DNA of 64,000 bases, taken from UBA8190 sp003453695 (GTDB lineage: Bacteria; Actinomycetota; Acidimicrobiia; Acidimicrobiales; UBA8190). Location of the stretch: positions 52,799-116,798 of the forward strand of contig DAIRBY010000002.1 of the NCBI GenBank assembly GCA_036796975.1, given 5' to 3'. The position numbers and the translations under genes were made by a program. The notes under the pieces were generated by a model. The model was not told the origin of the DNA. It made no database searches and saw only the letters and a program-made list of their open reading frames with translations. Positions 1-6,609 of the stretch are shown in pieces. How positions within the stretch are numbered: the first letter of the stretch is position 1; every line of letters starts with the position of its first letter.

Positions 1-1
1 C

Positions 2-334
2 GTCGTCTACCCCGCCCACGAAGAGGGCTTCGGCCTTCCCGCCCTCGAAGCGCTGGCCTGCGGGACTCCTCTGGTCACGACGGCAGGCACGGCCATGGCC
101 GACGTGGCTGGCGACGCGGCGGCACTCGTCGGGGCCGGACGGCCTCACGAGCTCACCGACGCCGTGCGGGCCGTGCTCTCCGGGGGGCCTGAGGTGGAGC
201 GGCGACGCCGTCTCGGCCTGTCGGTCGCCGCCTCCTACACCTGGGAGCGGTCGGCGGCCGCTCACGTCGAGGCGTACCGCTGGGCGGCGCAAGGGCCCAA
301 CGTTCCAGAAGAGGGGCGGCAAGGGGACCGGTAA
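2..334 (+). CDS. Glycosyltransferase family 4, C-terminal part (5' end outside window)
   Basis: The frame is open from base 2 and ends at TAA 332-334, giving the last 110 residues of a retaining GT-B glycosyltransferase. The diagnostic E-x7-E nucleotide-sugar motif is visible near the window edge (EEGFGLPALE), followed by the usual ALACGTPLVTT segment and a C-terminal helix rich in Arg and Ala. Family knowledge: GT4 enzymes transfer a sugar from an NDP-sugar to a lipid or glycan acceptor at the cytoplasmic face of the membrane. The acceptor cannot be told from this fragment. The next gene, a sugar-nucleotide SDR, lies 10 bp downstream, which suggests a shared envelope-glycan role. Confidence 0.85.
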   Translation, partial: VVYPAHEEGFGLPALEALACGTPLVTTAGTAMADVAGDAAALVGAGRPHELTDAVRAVLSGGPEVERRRRLGLSVAASYTWERSAAAHVEAYRWAAQGPNVPEEGRQGDR

Positions 335-337
335 CCT
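332..337 (+). promoter_or_regulatory. Leaderless -10 box TAACCT overlapping a stop codon
   Basis: TAACCT starts on the TAA stop of the upstream glycosyltransferase gene and ends 7 nt before the ATG at 345. This is the spacing expected if transcription starts on or next to the start codon. No Shine-Dalgarno is visible before 345. Confidence 0.5.
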
Positions 338-344
338 TCGCCGG

Positions 345-1330
345 ATGCGGGCCTTCGTCACCGGCGGCAACGGGTTCGTCGGCACGTGGCTCGTCCGGCA
401 TCTCGAGGAGCAGGGAGACGAGGTCGTCGCCGTCGACCACGACGTCGACGTGCGCGACGGCGTCGCCGTGCGGGCGGCGATGCGGGACGCCGCCCCGGAG
501 GCCGTCTACCACCTGGCGGCGCTCACCCATGTGGGCCGGTCGTGGGAGGGACCGGAGGAGGTGCTGCAGGTCAACACCGTCGGCACCATGCACGTGCTGC
601 AGGCGGCCCAGGCCTGTACACCGTCGCCGCGTGTGCTGCTCGTGAGCTCTGCGGAGGTCTACGGCGCCGTCGACGAGGCCTCGTTGCCGGCGGGGGAGGA
701 CACCCCGCTCGCCCCTGTCACGCCCTACGCCGCCAGCAAGGTCGCCGCCGAGTACCTCGGCGTCCAAGCCCATCTCGCGCACGGGCTCCCTGTGGTGCGG
801 GTCCGCCCGTTCAACCACGTGGGCCCGGGCCAAGGCCCGGGCTTCGTCGTGCCCTCGCTGGCGGCGCGCATCGTAGAGGGGGTCCGCCGCGGCGGGGGGA
901 CGGTGCCGGTCGGCAACCTGAGCGCTCGGCGGGACCTCACCGACGTCCGCGACGTGGTGCGCGCCTACCGGATGCTGGTCGACGCCGGGGTCGGCGGTGA
1001 GGTCTACAACGTGTGCTCGGGACGAGCCGTCGGGGTCGCCGAGTTGGCGGAGCGCCTGTTGCAGCTGGCGGGAGTGGATCTCGAGCTGGTCACCGACCCG
1101 GAGCTGGCACGTCCGGTGGACGTGCCGGTCATGTACGGCGACCCGTCGAGGCTGAAGGCCGCCACCGGCTGGGAGCCGCGTTTCGAGCTGGACGACACCT
1201 TGGCAGACGTGCTCGCCGACCAGATGGCGCACTTGTCCGACGCCCCCCGGACGCCCCTGAGGGGACGCGGGGGGGGGGCGCGCGGGGGGGGGGGGGGGGG
1301 GGGGGGGNNNNNNNNNNCCGGACGCGCTGA
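345..1330 (+). CDS. NAD(P)-dependent sugar epimerase/dehydratase (GDP-4-dehydro-6-deoxy-mannose reductase-like); 3' end disturbed by assembly
   Basis: An extended SDR. The N-terminal Rossmann motif is TGGNGFVGTWLVRHL, and the catalytic Ser (SSAEVYG) and YAASK (Tyr-x3-Lys) motifs follow in the usual order. The closest relatives I recognise reduce GDP-4-keto-6-deoxymannose to GDP-rhamnose or GDP-fucose type sugars; substrate is inferred only. The frame runs into a poly-G stretch and a 10-N gap. The octamer ccggacgc occurs both at 1247-1254 and just after the gap at 1318-1325. Joining the two copies keeps frame and gives a C-terminus ending DAPRTR with TGA at 1328-1330, about 304 residues, normal for the family. 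The real gene probably lacks bases 1255-1325. Confidence 0.8.
1255..1317. other. Probable sequencing/assembly artefact: poly-G run plus 10-N gap
   Basis: A run of mostly G leads into N at 1308-1317. It starts just where the flanking octamer ccggacgc (1247-1254) should continue into the hairpin copy at 1318. G-only tails are typical of failed read ends. The neighbouring GC-rich hairpin at 1325-1354 would explain the failure. Confidence 0.7.
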
Positions 1331-1354
1331 AGGCCCCGGGCGGGGCCTTCAGCG
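1325..1354. terminator. Bidirectional terminator hairpin between convergent genes
   Basis: A perfect 13-bp stem, with arms 1325-1337 and 1342-1354 and a 4-nt loop (GGGC), lies between the convergent SDR gene and the coiled-coil gene. There is no U-tract on either side. The proposed repaired stop codon TGA 1328-1330 lies inside the left arm. Confidence 0.75.
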
Positions 1355-1408
1355 GAGGTGGGGTCTGGTCGGCGGGGGGCACCGGCCAGACCGATGGGGG
1401 ACGGACGG

Positions 1409-1771
1409 TCAGGCGGTGGGCAGGAGGGTGCGGATCTGCTGACGAGCCTCGCGGGCCTGGGCGCGGGCCTGCTTGATCAGCGTCTGGGCCTGACCGGGCA
1501 GGCGCTCCTCGAACGGCTCCCACTGGTTCTCGAGGACCGTGATGGCCTTCTCCACGCGCTCGTCGAGGTCGTTGACCCGCCGGGACAGCTCGCCACGCAC
1601 GTCCCCGAAGGTGCTCTCGACCTGGGCGCGGGGCTCGGCCAGCCGCTTGGTCAGCTCCTGGCGGCGCACCTGCGCCCTCTGCACGGCGAGCACGCCCAGT
1701 CCCACCACCACGTAGGCGGCGTCTCGGGCCGTGCGGGAGATCTCGTCGGCGAAGTCGTTCAGCTCGGGCAT
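1409..1771 (-). CDS. Small membrane-associated coiled-coil protein, unknown function (120 aa)
   Basis: ATG at 1771 is chosen because AAGGAGG sits 9 nt upstream; earlier in-frame extension would read through the promoter. The 120-residue product starts MPELNDFADE. It has one hydrophobic segment at about residues 18-30 (AAYVVVGLGVLAVQ) and then a long, charged heptad-like helix to the end (Glu, Arg, Gln rich, residues 35-115). I recognise no family with certainty; it resembles small apolipoprotein-like or heparin-binding-haemagglutinin-like coiled-coil proteins of actinobacteria. It is transcribed alone from a promoter with a palindromic operator, so it is probably an individually controlled, perhaps stress-related, protein. 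Function is unknown. Confidence 0.75.
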   Translation of the reverse strand: MPELNDFADEISRTARDAAYVVVGLGVLAVQRAQVRRQELTKRLAEPRAQVESTFGDVRGELSRRVNDLDERVEKAITVLENQWEPFEERLPGQAQTLIKQARAQAREARQQIRTLLPTA

Positions 1772-1846
1772 GAGGTCATTCCTCCTTGGGGCGGCAGAAC
1801 GGGCCGCCGTCTCGGTGGCCGGGCAGTCGGTTCCCGGCTCCAACTC

Positions 1847-1885
1847 GTTGCTAGCAACTGTACACGGGTTTGCTAACAATTGCAA
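1847..1885 (-). promoter_or_regulatory. Sigma-70-type promoter with twin palindromic operator
   Basis: Read on the minus strand: TTGCAA (1885-1880), 17 nt, TACAGT (1862-1857), then a leader of about 80 nt to the ATG at 1771. Two copies of the dyad TTGCTARCAA lie at 1848-1857 (within the perfect palindrome GTTGCTAGCAAC, 1847-1858) and at 1870-1879. Their spacing is 22 bp centre to centre. One copy covers the -10/start region and the other the spacer, the classic arrangement for a dimeric repressor. The regulator is not identified. Confidence 0.65.
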
Positions 1886-1986
1886 GCACAGGTCGGGCCC
1901 CCGGCGTCCCCGACCGCACCGGCCACCTGCGAGGGGCATTGCCGATCGGGGAAGTTGCGCCTTTCTTGAGGGTGAGGCCACAGCAG

Positions 1987-1992
1987 TAGCCT
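1987..1992 (+). promoter_or_regulatory. -10 box TAGCCT for the GT2 gene
   Basis: TAGCCT ends 10 nt before the ATG at 2003. No Shine-Dalgarno is seen, so a leaderless or very short-leader transcript is likely. Confidence 0.45.
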
Positions 1993-2002
1993 CGTCGCCC
2001 TG

Positions 2003-5000
2003 ATGGAGGACCTGGCACCCGCAGTGGTGGCCGTGATCGTCGCCTGCGATCCGGGGCCGTGGTTCGAGGAGACGCTCCAGTCCTTCGCCCTTCAGGACTA
2101 CCCCGAACTGGCCGTGCTCGTGCTTGACGCAGGGAGTGCCGAAGACCCCACTCCCCGGGTGGCCGCTGTTCTTCCCAACGCCTTCGTGCGCCGGCTGCCC
2201 GAGAACGCCGGTTTCGCCGCCGCCGCTGACGCCGTCCTGGGAATGGTTGCCGGGGCTTCGCATCTGCTTCTGTGCCACGACGACGTGGCGCTCGACCCGA
2301 ACGTCGTGCACGTCCTGGTCGAGGAGTCGTTCCGCTCCAACGCCGGCATCGTCTCGCCGAAGCTCGTCGCCTGGGACGACCCCAGTCGGCTTCTTCACGT
2401 CGGGATGGCGGTCGACAAGGGCGGTGCCGTCGTCGACCGTGTGGAGCCGGGGGAGATCGACCACGGCCAGCACGACGGCGTCCGGGACGTGTTCCTCGCT
2501 CCCGGCGGCTGCATGCTCGTGCGCGCCGATCTCTTCGCCGAGCTCGGTGGTTTCGACCCGGCCGTCGTGGCACTGGGCGACGACCTGGACCTGTGCTGGC
2601 GGGCCCAGGTGGCCGGAGCCCGGGTGATCGTGGCGCCCGCCGCCCGGGTGCGCCATCTCGAGCGCCTGGCCGCAGGCGACCGGCCCCTGCCGGGAGGAGC
2701 GCCGAGCCTTCAGGCCTTGCAGCGCCGCCACGAGCTGCGCATAGTGCTCGTGGCCTACAGCACTTTCCACCTCCTACGCGTCCTCCCGCAGGTCGTGTTC
2801 TTGTCCGCCGGTGAGTTCGCCGTCGCCGTGCTCACCGGCAACCGGCCGAGGGCACGAGGCGTGCTGCACGCCTGGAGCTGGAACTGGTCGCGTCGCAAGG
2901 AGCTGCGGGCCGCCCGCGCCGCCCTGCGCGAGCGGCGGCGGCTGCCCGACTCCGAGGTTCGCCGCCTCCAGGTCCGGGGGAGCGCCCGCCTCACTGCCTA
3001 CGTCCGGCGCCTCTTCGCCCACGGCCTCGAGGCAGCCCACGCCGGAGCAGCCGCACTGCCGGCCTTGATCTCCGCCACCGCCCCGGACGGCGACGAGGGA
3101 TCCGAAGCGGCCGGTGGCGCAGCGCTTGTGAACCCGGCCGGGGCCTTGGCGCCGGCGACCGCCCTGGGCACTCGACGCCGCTCCGGCGTCGTCCGAAACG
3201 GTGCGGGGCCACAGCCCGCCGAAGCCCCGGTGGAGTCTGGGGCGGCGGCGTCGCCCCCGTTGAGCCTGTCCGCCCGGACCGTGGTGTGGGCCGCGGTCGG
3301 TCTGGTGCTGCTCATCGGAAGCCGCCAGCTGCTCGGCAACGGGCTTCCATCCATGGCGGGGCTGTTGTCGTGGCCGGCATGGACGACGCTGCTGCACCGC
3401 TTCGGCACCGGATGGCACGCGCCGGGGCTGGGCGGCGTGAACCCGACGAGCCCCGCCACCGGACCCCTCGGCCTGCTCGCCCTCGTCCTGGGCGGCTCGA
3501 GCGGGCTCGTGCAGAAGGTCATCGTGCTGGGCTGCCTCCCCGTCGGCGCCTGGGGGCTGGCTCGGCTGGCCCGGCCCTTCGGGTCGCCGCGGGGTCGTCT
3601 GGCGGCGACGCTCGTGTACCTGGCGCTGCCCGTGGCCTATGACGCCCTCGCCCTCGGGCGCTGGGACGCGCTGGTGGCCTACGCCGCCGCGCCGTGGGTG
3701 GCCGCCAGGCTGGCTCGCGCCTCTGACCTCGAACCGTTCGCCTCCGGCTACGGAAGCGACAGAGCGGGAAGGCTCCGTCGCCGGCGGCTGCTGCGGCAGG
3801 TGATCGGATTGGGGGTGCTGGAAGCGGTCTTCACCATGCTCGTGCCAGCAGGTGCCGCGCTGACCCTGCTCATGGCGGCCGGGCTCTCCGCCGGTGCCCT
3901 GGTGGCGCTCGGTCCGACGGGGTGGCGGCCGGTCCGGCGCATGACGGGCGCGGCGCTCGGTGCCACGGCTGTGACGGTGGTCCTCTTGGCGCCGTGGTCG
4001 TTCACCATGCTCGCCGGCTCGCAACGCTGGCAGGCCGTCACCGGTCTGGCCCTGCTGCCGGGCACGGGGCCGGGCTGGTCTTCGCTGCTCCGCCTCGCCG
4101 TCGGGCCCATCGGCGACTCGCCGCTCGCATACGGCCTCGTGGTCGCCGCCGTGCTGCCCCTGCTCGTGGCGGTCCGCCATCGCCTCACCTGGGCGGCCAT
4201 GGCCTGGGGGCTCGTGCTCTCGAGCTGGCTGGTGTGCTGGACCGAGGGCAAGGGGTGGACGGCGGGCTTCAACATCACCCCCCTGGTGCTGCTGGCGCCG
4301 GCAGCAGTGGGGGTGGCACTGGCGGCCGGCTTGGGGATGGCCGCCTTCGAGCAGGACCTCTCCGCCCATCGCTTCGGATGGCGGCAGGTGGCCACGGTGC
4401 TCGCCGCCGCCGGTGTCACGGTGGGGGCCCTGCCGGTGCTCGCTGCCGCCGGCGGCGGGCGTTGGGACCTGCCGACGAGCGGTTACGGTGAGGCCACCGC
4501 CTGGCTGTCCGGCCGGGCGCCGGCCGGGGGGTTCCGAGCACTGTGGCTGGCCGACCCGCGCGCCCTTCCCGGTGGGGGGTGGCAGCTCGAGCCCGGGGTC
4601 GCCTACGCCGTCACCGACGGCGGCCTGCCCGACTCGACTGGCCTGTGGGTGGGATCGCACCCCGCATCGGCCGCCACCGTGGCCGACGACGTGCGGCTGG
4701 CCCAGCGTCACCGGACTGTGCAGCTGGGTCAGCTCCTGGCCGCTTCGGACATCCACTACGTGGTGGTGGTCCAGTCGCTGGCGCCGATCATCCCGGGCTA
4801 CCAGTCACCCGCCCTCTTCCCCGTGCCGGCCACGTTGACCGACGCGCTCTCGACCCAGTCCGACCTCACCGCCGTGCCCGGCCAGAGCGGCGCCGCCATC
4901 TACGTGAACGAGGTGAAGGCGGCCGGACCCGTGGGTGCCAATCTCGAATCGTCGTGGACCTACCGAGGCGTGCTCTACGGCGTCGTCGTGGTGTGGCTGC

Positions 5001-5164
5001 TGTTGGTGGTCCGCCTGGCGCGCCCCCCGACGGTGTGGGCGCGGGCGCGTCGCCGGCGCTCCCGAGGGGGACGCGGCACATCACGTAGTCGCGCCGGGCG
5101 ACCACCGGCGGCTCGTCCGCGGGCGGGAGCCGGGATCGACGCACCCGCCGGTGTGGGACGGTGA
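2003..5164 (+). CDS. Large membrane glycosyltransferase, GT2 domain plus multi-spanning C-terminal region
   Basis: 1053 residues. Residues about 8-230 form a GT-A fold family 2 domain: an N-terminal VIVACDPG strand, the acidic CHDDVALDP motif for metal/nucleotide binding, and a DDLDLCWRAQVAGARV segment typical of rhamnosyl- and galactofuranosyl-type transferases. After a linker come many hydrophobic helices (about residues 420-850), a soluble, probably extracytoplasmic region, and a last membrane helix near residue 1005 with an Arg-rich tail. The stop overlaps the next start by 4 bp (GTGA, 5161-5164), so the two genes are translationally coupled. In actinobacteria such a GT2/membrane protein lies near manB and ahcY, as here. 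Donor and acceptor are unknown; cell-wall or lipoglycan assembly is inferred. Confidence 0.85.
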   Translation: MEDLAPAVVAVIVACDPGPWFEETLQSFALQDYPELAVLVLDAGSAEDPTPRVAAVLPNAFVRRLPENAGFAAAADAVLGMVAGASHLLLCHDDVALDPNVVHVLVEESFRSNAGIVSPKLVAWDDPSRLLHVGMAVDKGGAVVDRVEPGEIDHGQHDGVRDVFLAPGGCMLVRADLFAELGGFDPAVVALGDDLDLCWRAQVAGARVIVAPAARVRHLERLAAGDRPLPGGAPSLQALQRRHELRIVLVAYSTFHLLRVLPQVVFLSAGEFAVAVLTGNRPRARGVLHAWSWNWSRRKELRAARAALRERRRLPDSEVRRLQVRGSARLTAYVRRLFAHGLEAAHAGAAALPALISATAPDGDEGSEAAGGAALVNPAGALAPATALGTRRRSGVVRNGAGPQPAEAPVESGAAASPPLSLSARTVVWAAVGLVLLIGSRQLLGNGLPSMAGLLSWPAWTTLLHRFGTGWHAPGLGGVNPTSPATGPLGLLALVLGGSSGLVQKVIVLGCLPVGAWGLARLARPFGSPRGRLAATLVYLALPVAYDALALGRWDALVAYAAAPWVAARLARASDLEPFASGYGSDRAGRLRRRRLLRQVIGLGVLEAVFTMLVPAGAALTLLMAAGLSAGALVALGPTGWRPVRRMTGAALGATAVTVVLLAPWSFTMLAGSQRWQAVTGLALLPGTGPGWSSLLRLAVGPIGDSPLAYGLVVAAVLPLLVAVRHRLTWAAMAWGLVLSSWLVCWTEGKGWTAGFNITPLVLLAPAAVGVALAAGLGMAAFEQDLSAHRFGWRQVATVLAAAGVTVGALPVLAAAGGGRWDLPTSGYGEATAWLSGRAPAGGFRALWLADPRALPGGGWQLEPGVAYAVTDGGLPDSTGLWVGSHPASAATVADDVRLAQRHRTVQLGQLLAASDIHYVVVVQSLAPIIPGYQSPALFPVPATLTDALSTQSDLTAVPGQSGAAIYVNEVKAAGPVGANLESSWTYRGVLYGVVVVWLLLVVRLARPPTVWARARRRRSRGGRGTSRSRAGRPPAARPRAGAGIDAPAGVGR

Positions 5165-6585
5165 CGAGGGAGACCACCCAGCGCGTGGCGCTGCTGGTTG
5201 CCGGAGTCCTGGTGCTCACCGCGGTGCTCGTGGCCGACGCCGTCATCGGGCCTTCGGCGCCCGCACCGGCGGTCCCGCCACCGCCTTCGGCCGTGGTCGC
5301 CGACGCCGCCGCCAGTTCCTCGGCGTGGTACTGCGCCGGACTGGCCGCCGCTTCCGGGGCTGTGCTCGTCACGAACCCAGGCCGAGTCCCGGTGACCGGA
5401 ACGGTGCGCAGTCAGGCGGCCGGCTCGACGGCCGTCGTCACCAAGGACTTCGCGGCGCCGCCCGGCCAGCAAGTGGCGGTGGACCTGCCCCAGGGGGCAG
5501 CGACCGTCTCGTTCGGCGGCGGGGGAGTAGGCGTGCTCGAAGCGGCGGTGGGCAATGCTGGCGTCACGGCGTCTCCTTGTGCTTCGACGACGTCCGACAC
5601 CTGGTACTTCGCCCATGGTTCGACAGCCCAGGGCGTCGGCATGGCGGTGGCGGTGTTCAACCCGCTGCCCACTCCCGCTGTGGTCGACATCTCGTTCGCC
5701 TCCCCCTCAGGGGGGACGATCGTGCCTCCGGCGTACCAGGGCATCCCCCTGGCTCCTGGCCAGTCGGTCGTGGAGAACGTGATGGACCACGTGCCCAACG
5801 CCGCATCATTGGCGACCCAGGTGATCGCCCTATCGGGGTCGGTGGTGGCGACCGTGTTCGAGCAGTCGCCCGGTCCCGGGCACGGAGGAGCCTCCTTCCT
5901 CGACGGCGCCACCGCCCCTCGCAGCACGTGGGCCTTCGCGCAGAACGAGGACGTGGCAGGCGGCATGAACTCCTTCGTCGTCTACAACCCGACCTCGACG
6001 CCCGCCACGGTGACGGTGGCGCTGTCGCTCACCCAGGGCCAGGCCGCGCCGCTCGTCGTGCGCGTCGCCCCCCAGTCGGCGAGCGTCCTCAACGCCGACG
6101 CCCAGACGCGGATCCCGGCCGGCGCACCCTATGGGCTCACGTTCTCCACGAGCTCGAGCTCCAACAGGTCGGCGCCCGGCATCGTGGTGGCGCGGATCGC
6201 CTCCTCCAACGGGAGCTCCACCCCGGCCGTCGGGGTGAGCTCGGGCCAGGCGGGGGGGATCAGCCGCTGGCTCGTGCCGCCCGTGCCGCCCGGGCAGTCC
6301 CCGGCCGGCCTGGCCGTGATCGACCTGGCCCGCCGGCCGGTGCGGGTCAGCGTCAAGGGCTTCCGGCCGAACGGGGGAGCGGTGCCGTTGCCCGGCGCCA
6401 ACGCAGTCCGGCTCCTGCCCGGCGCCGTCTACGCCCTCAGCCCGTCGCCGGCGACGCCGGTGGGCTGGTCACCGGTCGAGGTGGAGGCTGACGGCCCGGT
6501 GGCCGTACAACTCGATCCCTCCCCGGACAGCCCGCCCGGGACGGCGCCCGTCGTGGCCTGGCCCCTGCTGGCCGCCTTGGGTTGA
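5161..6585 (+). CDS. Membrane-anchored exported protein, DUF5719-like
   Basis: GTG start in a 4-bp overlap with the GT2 gene. The 474-residue product has one N-terminal signal anchor (residues about 9-30, VALLVAGVLVLTAVLVADAV) and then a long Ala/Pro/Ser/Val-rich extracytoplasmic part with recurring beta-strand segments and few charges. Repeated motifs of the type WYFAHGSTAQG and WAFAQNEDVAGGMN suggest tandem beta domains. Length, topology and position directly after the GT2/membrane protein match the actinobacterial DUF5719 family; the assignment is from memory and not verified by a profile search. Function is unknown; coupling to the GT2 gene suggests a partner on the outer face of the membrane. 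The stop codon lies in a terminator stem. Confidence 0.7.
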   Translation: MTRETTQRVALLVAGVLVLTAVLVADAVIGPSAPAPAVPPPPSAVVADAAASSSAWYCAGLAAASGAVLVTNPGRVPVTGTVRSQAAGSTAVVTKDFAAPPGQQVAVDLPQGAATVSFGGGGVGVLEAAVGNAGVTASPCASTTSDTWYFAHGSTAQGVGMAVAVFNPLPTPAVVDISFASPSGGTIVPPAYQGIPLAPGQSVVENVMDHVPNAASLATQVIALSGSVVATVFEQSPGPGHGGASFLDGATAPRSTWAFAQNEDVAGGMNSFVVYNPTSTPATVTVALSLTQGQAAPLVVRVAPQSASVLNADAQTRIPAGAPYGLTFSTSSSSNRSAPGIVVARIASSNGSSTPAVGVSSGQAGGISRWLVPPVPPGQSPAGLAVIDLARRPVRVSVKGFRPNGGAVPLPGANAVRLLPGAVYALSPSPATPVGWSPVEVEADGPVAVQLDPSPDSPPGTAPVVAWPLLAALG

Positions 6586-6607
6586 CAGTCCGCCGGTCAG
6601 CCCAAGG
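6575..6607. terminator. Bidirectional terminator hairpin overlapping a stop codon
   Basis: Arms 6575-6586 and 6596-6607 form a 12-bp stem with one G-U pair and a 9-nt loop, between the convergent DUF5719-like and ftsH genes. The TGA stop 6583-6585 is part of the left arm. No U-tract. Confidence 0.75.
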
Positions 6608-6609
6608 GT

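Noticed and set aside
1318..1442. Continuation of the SDR reading frame beyond the N gap to 1442
   Set aside because: The sequence after the gap reads through a terminator hairpin into the end of the convergent gene and is not family-like; the frame across N is arbitrary.
2774..4756. Long minus-strand open frame opposite the GT2 gene
   Set aside because: Gln/Gly/His/Arg-rich antisense shadow of a clear GT2/membrane protein.
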